11,778 nt of DNA from Candidatus Melainabacteria bacterium (GTDB lineage Bacteria > Actinomycetota > Actinomycetes > Mycobacteriales > Pseudonocardiaceae). Position numbers and translations under genes: made by a program. The notes below the pieces were generated by a model. That model was not told the origin of the DNA, made no database searches, and saw only the letters and a list, made by a program, of their open reading frames with translations. Location: the NCBI GenBank assembly GCA_903970565.1, contig CAJCJE010000882.1, positions 1 to 11,778 of the forward strand. Direction: 5' to 3'. Below are positions 1 to 5,278 of this stretch, in pieces; position 1 is the first letter of the stretch; each line of letters starts with the position of its first letter.

Positions 1-127
1 CCGCAACGCCGCCGGCCGGGCGCCATTCCCTCGCGAACGCCCGAACGAGCTCCACCACCACGCGGGCGGTGAGCAGTAACCAGAAAGCGAACAGCACGTA
101 GTAGAGCACGAACCGAGCGGTTTCCAC
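1..127 (-). CDS. yggT: YggT family membrane protein, 3' end beyond the window
   Basis: Only the first 42 codons are inside the window. The translation begins (V/M)ETARFVLYYVLFAF and continues through a hydrophobic helix of about residues 5-26 to a basic, Trp-containing segment (FAREWRP, 31-37). This matches the N-terminus of actinobacterial YggT proteins, small inner-membrane proteins of about 90-100 residues encoded next to sepF. The molecular role is not settled; the location suggests a link to division or envelope assembly. The start is GTG at 127-125, because a TGA stop lies in frame two codons upstream. No good Shine-Dalgarno is visible, and the start codon lies inside a 15-bp palindrome. 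Codon 17 (79-77) is TTA, rare in such GC-rich genomes. The gene follows sepF after 59 bp. Confidence rests on topology, start sequence and gene order. Confidence 0.8.
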   Translation of the reverse strand, partial: METARFVLYYVLFAFWLLLTARVVVELVRAFAREWRPAGGVA

Positions 128-139
128 AGTTCAACTGTG
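125..139. repeat. 15-bp palindrome over the yggT start codon
   Basis: The bases CACAGTT-C-AACTGTG form a perfect inverted repeat with 7-bp arms around one central base. One arm contains the GTG start codon of yggT. As RNA it could form at most a 5-bp stem with a 5-nt loop, so a protein operator is as plausible as a start-masking hairpin. No known binding motif was recognised. Confidence 0.5.
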
Positions 140-186
140 CCACCAATGTCGAGCGAGGGTGCGACCGGGCGGCACGACTCGCCCAA

Positions 187-834
187 CTATCCGAAGAAAC
201 CGCCCTCTGCGATGCGGCGATGGTCTTCGGCGGTGAGGTCAACATCTGGTGGTGAGATCAAGAACACCTTGTCGGTGACCTTGTCGATGTCGCCATGCAG
301 GGCAAATGCCAGTCCCGCAGCGAAGTCGACCACTCGCCGTGCGTGAGCGTCGCTCAGCGCGGTGAGGTTGATGATCACCGGATTGCCGTCCCGGTACTGC
401 TCGCCGATCGCCCTGGCGTCCTCGTAGCTACGCGGGTGCAGGGTGGTGATCTTGCTCAGCGGGTGCGCGGCCGTCTCCGGCTGCGGCCGGGTCCGGGGTG
501 CCGGCTCGACCTGAGGCTGCTCGGCCAGCGCGCCACGCACCGGGGTGACGGTGCGCTGGGAGGTCTCGGTCAGCCAGGGCCGGGCGCCACGCGGTCCGGT
601 GCCCGCGGAGAAGCTGCGCAGCTCGTCACTGGAGTCCACACGGGACACCGGCCGGGCTCCGTCGCCGAGCCGGCGGCGACCCGCGGCCCGGTCGCCGTAG
701 CCGTCGAACTCCTCCGCCGGAGCTGGGGAGTAGGCCGACGAGTACCCTCCGTAACGGTCCTCGTCCTCGTACTCGTCCATCTCGTCCCCAGGGACCATCC
801 CGAAGTAGGCCTTCAGCTTCTGTAGAGCACTCAT
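187..834 (-). CDS. sepF: Cell division protein SepF
   Basis: SepF anchors FtsZ to the membrane and helps organise the Z-ring; actinobacteria lack FtsA and rely on it. The 215-residue protein opens with the typical N-terminus MSALQKLKAYFGM, a probable amphipathic membrane-binding helix. An acidic, Tyr-rich segment follows (about 17-50), then a disordered linker rich in Arg, Pro and Ser (about 50-125). The C-terminal SepF core spans about 127-207, with SKITTLHPRSYEDARAIGE, a PVIINLTAL strand, the helix RRVVDFAAGLAFAL and DKVFLISP. The protein ends in GGFFG. The ATG is preceded by GAAAGGGC with suitable spacing. The gene lies 79 bp after yggS and 59 bp before yggT. Length and domain order are normal for actinobacteria. 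Confidence 0.96.
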   Translation of the reverse strand: MSALQKLKAYFGMVPGDEMDEYEDEDRYGGYSSAYSPAPAEEFDGYGDRAAGRRRLGDGARPVSRVDSSDELRSFSAGTGPRGARPWLTETSQRTVTPVRGALAEQPQVEPAPRTRPQPETAAHPLSKITTLHPRSYEDARAIGEQYRDGNPVIINLTALSDAHARRVVDFAAGLAFALHGDIDKVTDKVFLISPPDVDLTAEDHRRIAEGGFFG

Positions 835-913
835 GCCCAGCCCTTTCTCCGTGACGCTCCGCGTCCCGAAACGCGAGCGACCACCGCCCCGTCCTCGGCG
901 ATCCGTACCCGTG

Positions 914-1690
914 CTAAGCCGAGGCTAATCGCCGTCCACCGAGCAAAGCGGTTCCGACACGCACACATGTCGACCCGCAGGCGATCGCCACCTCCAGGTC
1001 ACCGCTCATCCCGATGGACAGTTCCCTAGCCGCCGGGTGATGTTCACCCAAGGTGACCATCACGCTTCTTAGACGTTCGAACGCTTCCCTAGGTTCATCG
1101 TCAAGAGGGGCTACTGCCATTACTCCATGTAGTTTCAATTCGGAAAATTTCTCGATCCGGTTGGCCAATCTCACCAGATCGGGTAGCGGGCAGCCACCCC
1201 GTTTCGGATCGTCGTCAAGGCTCGCCTGCACCAGAACGGCCAGCGGATCGACCCGTGCACCGTTGTCGATCGCCACCCGAACGGCTGATGCCAGCGCCTC
1301 GGCGAGCCGCTCGGAATCGACGGACTGGATCTGGTCGGCCCACCCGATCACCGAGCGGGCCTTGTTGCGTTGCAGCCTGCCGATCATCTGCCAGCCGATC
1401 TCGGCCCTGGGCACCCGAGGACGCAGCGCGGCGAGTTCGGCCACCTTGCCGGCGGCCTCCTGTTCCCGGTTCTCGCCGAACTCGCGCAGGCCCAGATCGA
1501 CCAGGGCGGCGACGTCGGCGGCCGGGAAGGTCTTGGTGACCGCCAACAGCCGCACCTCATCCGGCGCCCGCCCGGCGGCCGTGCAGGCGGCGGCGATCCG
1601 CGCGCGCACCTCGGCAAGGGACTCGGCCAGTTCGGCGACCCGCTCCCCGGTCGGCGGGGAGGGCTCGCTCGGCTCGGGTCCGTCGGTCAT
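914..1690 (-). CDS. yggS: YggS/PLPBP family pyridoxal phosphate-binding protein
   Basis: This is a single-domain PLP-binding protein of the alanine racemase-like barrel fold, involved in PLP homeostasis and not known to be an enzyme. It has 258 residues. The PLP lysine is K53 in AVTKTFP. FGENR lies at 71-75 and IGRLQRNK at 103-110, preceded by WQ where the family usually has WH. The phosphate-binding end SIGMSGDLEVAIACGST-VRVGTALLG lies at about 225-251. The ATG at 1690-1688 overlaps the pgeF stop as ATGA, which implies coupled translation, so longer frames reaching to 1954 are not the gene. The 3' third has unusually low G+C and many rare codons, including TTA at 928-926. A yggS homologue between pgeF and sepF is normal for actinobacteria. 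Confidence 0.96.
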   Translation of the reverse strand: MTDGPEPSEPSPPTGERVAELAESLAEVRARIAAACTAAGRAPDEVRLLAVTKTFPAADVAALVDLGLREFGENREQEAAGKVAELAALRPRVPRAEIGWQMIGRLQRNKARSVIGWADQIQSVDSERLAEALASAVRVAIDNGARVDPLAVLVQASLDDDPKRGGCPLPDLVRLANRIEKFSELKLHGVMAVAPLDDEPREAFERLRSVMVTLGEHHPAARELSIGMSGDLEVAIACGSTCVRVGTALLGGRRLASA

Positions 1691-2412
1691 GCCGGGTCCG
1701 GTTCCAGCCAGGTGAGCGCGGCGATCCGGCCGGTCCGCCGATCCGGACCACCGTCGCGGCGGTGGCTGAACAGGGTGCGGTCCTCGACGGTGCAACGCGG
1801 GTCGACGCCGATCCTGGCCACGCCGGCCCTGGCGAGTTGGTTCCACAGTCCGGCACGCAGATCGAGCCCGGGAGTCCCCCTGCGGGTGCGGCTGGCGCTG
1901 CCGGGCAGCTGAGCCTCGACGTCGGCCTGCATCGCGGCCGGCACCTCGTAGCACTCCCCACAGGCCGCCGGGCCGAGTAGAACCTCGATCCGGTCGGTTC
2001 GAGCCCCCGCCTCCCGCATGGCGGCCAGCGCGGCCGGCAGGACCCCGACCCGGGCACCGACCCGGCCGGCGTGCACGGCGGCGACCACCTCGGCGACGGG
2101 ATCGGCGAGCAGGATCGGCACACAGTCGGCGACCAGCACCACCACGGCGAGGCCGGGACCGGTGGCGACGGCCGCGTCGGTGGCCGGCAGCGGTTCGGTC
2201 CGCGGGCCGTGCACGATCGTCGCGGTCCGGCCGTGGATCTGTTCCATCCAGACCAACTGCTCGCCAGTCAGGCCGAGTTCGGTGGCCAGCCGCTTGCGAT
2301 TGGCGGCCACCGCGACCGGGTCGTCACCAACGTGCGCGCCGAGGTTGAACGAGGCGTAGGGCGCGGCGGACTGGCCGCCTGCCCTGGTGGTGACAACTCG
2401 ACGAACCCGCAC
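1687..2412 (-). CDS. pgeF: Peptidoglycan editing factor PgeF (YfiH, laccase-domain family)
   Basis: The family (Pfam Cu-oxidase_4) contains PgeF, which removes wrongly built cytoplasmic UDP-MurNAc-peptides carrying L-Ser in place of L-Ala; other members show purine-nucleoside or polyphenol activities. The 241-residue protein has SFNLGAHVGDDP (21-32) and the metal-site residues H60 (QIH), C97 (ADCVPI) and H114 (VHAGR). It also has GPAACGECYEVP (148-159) and the C-terminal LFSHRRDG (214-221). All three expected His/Cys ligands are present. The start is GTG at 2412-2410. No Shine-Dalgarno precedes it, but a -10-like TAAACT ends 7 nt upstream, which suggests a leaderless transcript. Its stop overlaps the yggS start. 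Placement directly after ftsZ is typical of actinobacteria. Confidence 0.94.
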   Translation of the reverse strand: MRVRRVVTTRAGGQSAAPYASFNLGAHVGDDPVAVAANRKRLATELGLTGEQLVWMEQIHGRTATIVHGPRTEPLPATDAAVATGPGLAVVVLVADCVPILLADPVAEVVAAVHAGRVGARVGVLPAALAAMREAGARTDRIEVLLGPAACGECYEVPAAMQADVEAQLPGSASRTRRGTPGLDLRAGLWNQLARAGVARIGVDPRCTVEDRTLFSHRRDGGPDRRTGRIAALTWLEPDPA

Positions 2413-2419
2413 GGCCGTG

Positions 2420-2425
2420 AGTTTA
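2420..2425 (-). promoter_or_regulatory. Possible -10 element of a leaderless pgeF promoter
   Basis: On the minus strand TAAACT is followed by 7 nt and then the GTG of pgeF. A start of transcription at or next to the G of the start codon is expected at this distance. No -35 of good quality is seen 16-18 bp upstream. The assignment rests on the hexamer (TAnnnT), its distance and the missing Shine-Dalgarno. Confidence 0.35.
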
Positions 2426-2438
2426 GTGGTCGAAGCGC

Positions 2439-2482
2439 GTGACCGGGGTCACCAGTTGATCACACGTCCGGGTCAGGCCCGG
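2439..2482 (-). terminator. Two short hairpins after ftsZ, possible weak terminator
   Basis: Downstream of the ftsZ stop the minus strand contains a 5-bp stem with 5-nt loop (2468-2482, CCGGG/CCCGG) and a 6-bp perfect inverted repeat with a 2-bp centre (2439-2452, GTGACC/GGTCAC). There is no T-run after either. They could slow or partly end the ftsZ transcript, consistent with a separate pgeF promoter, but short GC-rich stems also arise by chance here. The second repeat could instead be an operator for pgeF. Confidence 0.25.
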
Positions 2483-2493
2483 TCGGCGCCGGA

Positions 2494-3837
2494 TCAGCGG
2501 CGCATGAACGGCGGGACGTCGACCTCGTCGTCCGGGTCGTCGGTGACCGGTACGGCGCGCGTGGGCAGGGTGCCCGAGCTGCCGTTGTGGTTGCTGCCCA
2601 CCGGGGGCAGACCCGGCCTGCTGACCTGGTGGTGGCTCGGCGCGGCAGGGGCACTCTGGCCGGGGTAACCGGACTGCTGGGTCGGCACGCTGGGCGCCTG
2701 GCTGGGCGGGGCCTGCTGGTAGCTGGGGTTCTGGCTGGGCATCGGACGGCCCTGCGTCTCATACCGGCTCGGGGCGGGCTCGACAGGCGGCTGCGGGGCA
2801 GTACGCACCTCACCGGCCTGCGCGCTGGCCACCGCCGTACGCGGGGTCGAGCTGGTCACCGCGCGCGGTTCGAGCTTCTTGTGGGTCGGGGTGCCGGCGT
2901 CGAAACCGGCGGCGATCACGGTGACCCGGACCTCGTCGCCGAGCGAGTCGTCGATGACCGTACCGAAGATGATGTTGGCGTCCGGGTGCGCGGACTCCTG
3001 CACCAGCGAGGCCGCCTCGTTGATCTCGAACAGGCCGAGGTCGGAGCCGCCGGCGATGGCCAGCAGCACGCCGTGCGCGCCGTCCATCGAGGCTTCCAGC
3101 AGCGGCGAGTTGATCGCCTTCTCGGCAGCCTGGATGGCGCGGCCCTCGCCGCGGGAGGAGCCGATACCCATCAGCGCGCTGCCCGCGTCGGACATCACGC
3201 TCTTGACGTCGGCGAAGTCCAGGTTGATCAGACCGGGGGTGGTGATCAGGTCAGTGATGCCCTGCACACCGGAGAGCAGCACCTCATCAGCCGAGCGGAA
3301 GGCGTCCATCAGGCTCACGCCCGCGTCGCCGAGCTGCAACAGCCGGTCGTTGGGGATGACGATGAGCGTGTCGCACTCGTTGCGCAGCTCGGTGATGCCG
3401 TCGTCGGCCTGTTTGGCGCGTCGCCTGCCTTCGAAGGAGAACGGCCGGGTGACCACGCCGATGGTCAGCGCGCCGAGCTTGCGGGCCATCGAGGCGACGA
3501 CCGGGGCACCGCCGGTACCGGTGCCACCGCCCTCACCCGCGGTGACGAACACCATGTCGGCGCCCTTGAGGACCTCTTCGATCTCCTCGCGGTGGTCCTC
3601 GGCGGCCCGGTGGCCGACGTCCGGATTGGCTCCGGCGCCCAGACCCCTGGTCAGTTCGCGGCCGATGTCCAGCTTGACGTCGGCATCGGACATCAGCAGG
3701 GCTTGCGCGTCGGTGTTGACCGCGATGAACTCGACACCTTTGAGGCCGACCTCGATCATTCGGTTGACGGCATTGACCCCACCGCCGCCGATACCGACGA
3801 CCTTGATCACCGCGAGATAGTTGTGCGGGGGCGTCAT
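2494..3837 (-). CDS. ftsZ: Cell division GTPase FtsZ
   Basis: FtsZ is the tubulin homologue that polymerises into the cytoplasmic Z-ring. The 447-residue protein has the nucleotide-binding loop [10 protein letters not shown] (15-24) and the tubulin signature GGGTGTGG (103-110). The T7 loop NLDFADV at 206-212 carries the catalytic acidic residues. The conserved core ends near residue 315. A disordered linker rich in Gln, Pro and Ser (about 316-430) leads to the acidic conserved tail [15 protein letters not shown], which binds SepF and, in mycobacteria, FtsW. The ATG at 3837-3835 has a good Shine-Dalgarno, AGGAAGG (3852-3846), 8 nt upstream. The gene is set apart by a 445-bp upstream gap with promoter-like and palindromic sequences, so it is probably transcribed largely on its own. 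Confidence 0.99.
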   Translation of the reverse strand: MTPPHNYLAVIKVVGIGGGGVNAVNRMIEVGLKGVEFIAVNTDAQALLMSDADVKLDIGRELTRGLGAGANPDVGHRAAEDHREEIEEVLKGADMVFVTAGEGGGTGTGGAPVVASMARKLGALTIGVVTRPFSFEGRRRAKQADDGITELRNECDTLIVIPNDRLLQLGDAGVSLMDAFRSADEVLLSGVQGITDLITTPGLINLDFADVKSVMSDAGSALMGIGSSRGEGRAIQAAEKAINSPLLEASMDGAHGVLLAIAGGSDLGLFEINEAASLVQESAHPDANIIFGTVIDDSLGDEVRVTVIAAGFDAGTPTHKKLEPRAVTSSTPRTAVASAQAGEVRTAPQPPVEPAPSRYETQGRPMPSQNPSYQQAPPSQAPSVPTQQSGYPGQSAPAAPSHHQVSRPGLPPVGSNHNGSSGTLPTRAVPVTDDPDDEVDVPPFMRR

Positions 3838-3962
3838 CAGATCCGCCTTCCTGATCGTGACTGCCTAGTCGGTGCCGTCATGCCCATTTAGTGCCTTATT
3901 GACGCCTAAGTGTTCACCTCACCGGCTCGCCAGTACGCGTTCCAGTCCCGGCCAAACCCTTG

Positions 3963-3997
3963 ACCTCAACCAGAGGTTGATGGTTACGTCAACCTCA
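3963..3997. repeat. Clustered TCAACC/GGTTGA repeats, possible operator before ftsZ
   Basis: TCAACC occurs at 3966-3971 and 3989-3994, and its complement GGTTGA at 3975-3980. The first two form an inverted repeat with a 3-nt centre, and the third is a direct repeat 23 bp away. ACCTCA is also repeated (3963-3968 and 3992-3997). The group lies at and just downstream of the -10 of the promoter proposed at 3994-4022. An operator is inferred; no regulator can be named. Confidence 0.35.
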
Positions 3998-4022
3998 TAC
4001 TTCAGAACTGGACCGTAGGCAA
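3994..4022 (-). promoter_or_regulatory. Possible vegetative sigma-factor promoter for ftsZ
   Basis: On the minus strand a -35-like TTGCCT (4022-4017) is followed by exactly 17 bp and a -10-like TATGAG (3999-3994). A run of six T lies immediately upstream of the -35. Transcription would start near 3987 and give a leader of about 150 nt. The -10 lacks the usual final T, so this is tentative. A TTGACG (3992-3987) overlapping the -10 could be an alternative -35, but no good -10 follows it. Confidence 0.3.
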
Positions 4023-4099
4023 CAAAAAACCCTTGGTCCAGCAGCCACGCCGTAGCCGGCCCAACGTCCTCGTCACGTCGATTCGCTACGCAGCGCACC

Positions 4100-4113
4100 G
4101 TCGGTCGACCGAC
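4100..4113. repeat. Perfect 14-bp palindrome in the ftsZ upstream region
   Basis: GTCGGTCGACCGAC is its own reverse complement. It lies about 260 bp before ftsZ, between a possible upstream -10 and the nearer promoter candidate. It could be a dimeric repressor site or a chance GC-rich palindrome. Confidence 0.4.
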
Positions 4114-4128
4114 ACCGGGCCCAGCAGG

Positions 4129-4159
4129 GCTTCGTCCCTACCTGCCCAGGGGGCGAAGC
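4129..4159 (-). repeat. 10-bp stem-loop in the ftsQ-ftsZ gap
   Basis: GCTTCGTCCC (4129-4138) pairs with GGGGCGAAGC (4150-4159) across an 11-nt loop, perfect except for one wobble position. If the upstream promoter candidate near 4184 is used, this stem would lie in the ftsZ leader RNA. No riboswitch class or known RNA motif is recognised. Confidence 0.4.
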
Positions 4160-4183
4160 AGGTTCTCTCGATCCACATCACGC

Positions 4184-4189
4184 ATCGTA
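4184..4189 (-). promoter_or_regulatory. Weak candidate for an upstream ftsZ promoter -10
   Basis: TACGAT on the minus strand matches the conserved T1, A2, A5 and T6 of a vegetative -10. No convincing -35 lies 16-19 bp upstream; the nearest -35-like ATGACA is 22 bp away. It lies just after the ftsQ hairpins, where a promoter would make sense. Low confidence. Confidence 0.2.
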
Positions 4190-4230
4190 GCCGTAGTGAC
4201 GTCGCTCTCGCTGTCATTGCCGCGATCTCC

Positions 4231-4271
4231 GCCCGGCGCCGGGCAACTGCCGACCGCGTTCGGTCGGCAGT
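4231..4271 (-). terminator. Double hairpin 11 nt after the ftsQ stop, probable terminator or attenuator
   Basis: The first element is a perfect 11-bp stem, ACTGCCGACCG (4246-4256) with CGGTCGGCAGT (4261-4271), closed by a 4-nt loop. One base further downstream lies the perfect 14-bp palindrome GCCCGGCGCCGGGC (4231-4244), which could form a second hairpin. There is no U-tract, as is common for suspected actinobacterial terminators. Its place at the end of the packed mraY-ftsQ run and before the ftsZ promoter region supports termination or partial read-through. It could also be an mRNA-stabilising 3' end. Confidence 0.5.
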
Positions 4272-4282
4272 CGTGGAAAACC

Positions 4283-5278
4283 TCAGGAGACCGTGGGCAG
4301 GTCGGGCGCGGAAACGTCGTAGACCTTGCCGGGCTGACTGAGCAGCGCCGCCAGCACGGCCCCCTTCCGCGCGGAGTCGGTCGCGTCGCCCCAGATGACG
4401 GTCTTGCCGGTGGTAAGGGTGAACCGCACGCCGCCGGGGGTCCGCGCGCCGATGCTCACCAGCTGCGGGCGCAGCTGGCTCGGGACGGCGGCGAGCACCG
4501 CCAACACCGACCGGGTGGTCGGGTCGGTCGGCGCGACATGGCGCAGCGCCAGGGTCGGCAGGCCGGGCGGCGGCGTGGGCACGGTGGCGAAGTCCTGGCC
4601 GGTGGAGTCGACGAGGTGCACCCCGCCGGGGCCGGCGAAGGTGGCGGCCGGCTGCCGCTCGGTGACCTCGATGAGCACGGTCGAGGGCCACTCCCGGACC
4701 ACGTCGACCGTGGCGACCCTCGTCAGCAGGCCGATCCTGGTCCTGATCGCGTCGGTGTCCAGCCGCAGCATCGGCGCGCCCATCGACACCTCCGCCGCGC
4801 TGATCACCTCGCCGGAGGTGAGCACCATGTTGCCGGAGACCTCGACCGAGCGGACCCCGAGCAGCGGCGTGTAGAGCAGCGCGACGGTCCCCGCGACCAG
4901 GCCGAAGAACACCAGCAGGGCCGTCCAGCGGCGCAGCAGCGCGCGGCGCCGGGTCGGCGAGCCCGGTTTTCTCGGCCGGCGCCGAGGGGCCTCGGCACGG
5001 GCCGTTCCGGTCGTGCGACCGGTCCGGGTACCCGGCCTGGTCGCACGAGTCGAGGTGGCGCCGGCGCGGCTCGGGCGAGGGGCGTCCTTGGTCGCGGTCC
5101 GACCACCGGAGGCCGCCGATCTGCTCGCGGTCGAACCGGCGGCACTCGAACCGGCGGAGGTCGCCGACCGGGTGCGGTAGCCCCGGCCGCGCTCCGAACG
5201 GGATCGCGCCGGCGAGTGCCCCTCCGCGCCACCGGCACGGTCGGTACCGCCGGCGGACCCGTCCGAAGTCCTGGCCAT
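4283..5278 (-). CDS. ftsQ: Cell division protein FtsQ (DivIB)
   Basis: FtsQ is a bitopic divisome protein that connects early and late division proteins, mainly through its extracellular POTRA and beta domains. The 331-residue protein has a cytoplasmic, disordered, very basic tail of about 117 residues rich in Arg, Ser, Thr, Gly and Ala. One membrane helix follows (about 118-137, LLVFFGLVAGTVALLYT). The FtsQ POTRA domain begins at GVRSVEVSGNMVLTSGEV (141-158), and the conserved REWPSTVLIEVTERQPAA lies at 195-212. The FtsQ domain runs to the C-terminus. The tail is long compared with proteobacteria but usual for actinobacteria. The ATG overlaps the murC stop by one base (TGATG), so translation is probably coupled. 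A double hairpin follows the stop. Confidence 0.95.
   Translation of the reverse strand: MARTSDGSAGGTDRAGGAEGHSPARSRSERGRGYRTRSATSAGSSAAGSTASRSAASGGRTATKDAPRPSRAGATSTRATRPGTRTGRTTGTARAEAPRRRPRKPGSPTRRRALLRRWTALLVFFGLVAGTVALLYTPLLGVRSVEVSGNMVLTSGEVISAAEVSMGAPMLRLDTDAIRTRIGLLTRVATVDVVREWPSTVLIEVTERQPAATFAGPGGVHLVDSTGQDFATVPTPPPGLPTLALRHVAPTDPTTRSVLAVLAAVPSQLRPQLVSIGARTPGGVRFTLTTGKTVIWGDATDSARKGAVLAALLSQPGKVYDVSAPDLPTVS
4945..5035. repeat. Cluster of inverted repeats inside the 5' part of ftsQ
   Basis: Four GC-rich inverted repeats lie within 91 bp: GGCGCCGG/CCGGCGCC (4945-4952 and 4976-4983), GCCGAGG/CCTCGGC (4981-4996), CCGGTCG/CGACCGG (5007-5022) and the perfect palindrome CCGGGTACCCGG (5024-5035). 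They fall in codons for about residues 82-111, the basic stretch just before the membrane helix. The first two share three bases and cannot pair fully at once. They may only reflect biased codons in a disordered Arg/Pro/Gly region. Confidence 0.45.

Larger units (their letters stand above)
3838..4282. other. ftsQ-ftsZ intergenic region with promoter-like and palindromic sequences
   Basis: This 445-bp stretch is the only long non-coding gap in the window, and its ftsZ-proximal half is visibly less GC-rich than the genes. I see no credible gene in it; the open frames crossing it resemble no family. In transcription order it contains a double hairpin right after ftsQ (4271-4231), a -10-like TACGAT (4189-4184), a 10-bp stem (4159-4129), a perfect 14-bp palindrome (4113-4100), an A/T run (4023-4028), a possible promoter (4022-3994), TCAACC/GGTTGA repeats (3997-3963) and the ftsZ Shine-Dalgarno (3852-3846). 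In other actinobacteria ftsZ is transcribed from promoters in this interval, so the same role is inferred here. Confidence 0.7.

Noticed and set aside
1691..1954. N-terminal extension of YggS of about 88 residues
   Set aside because: It is an out-of-frame shadow of pgeF, Arg-rich and without homology. The ATG at 1690 gives the standard length.
4023..4065. T-run of six on the minus strand with a possible stem upstream, as a classical intrinsic terminator
   Set aside because: The best stem before the T-run is short and mismatched (TTGGGCC with GGACCAA) with a long loop. The T-run fits equally well as an upstream element of the proposed ftsZ promoter.
4033..4341. Possible small plus-strand gene (about 102 codons) in the ftsQ-ftsZ gap
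   Set aside because: There is no Shine-Dalgarno or recognisable motif, it overlaps the ftsQ end and the hairpins, and its composition resembles random GC-rich sequence.
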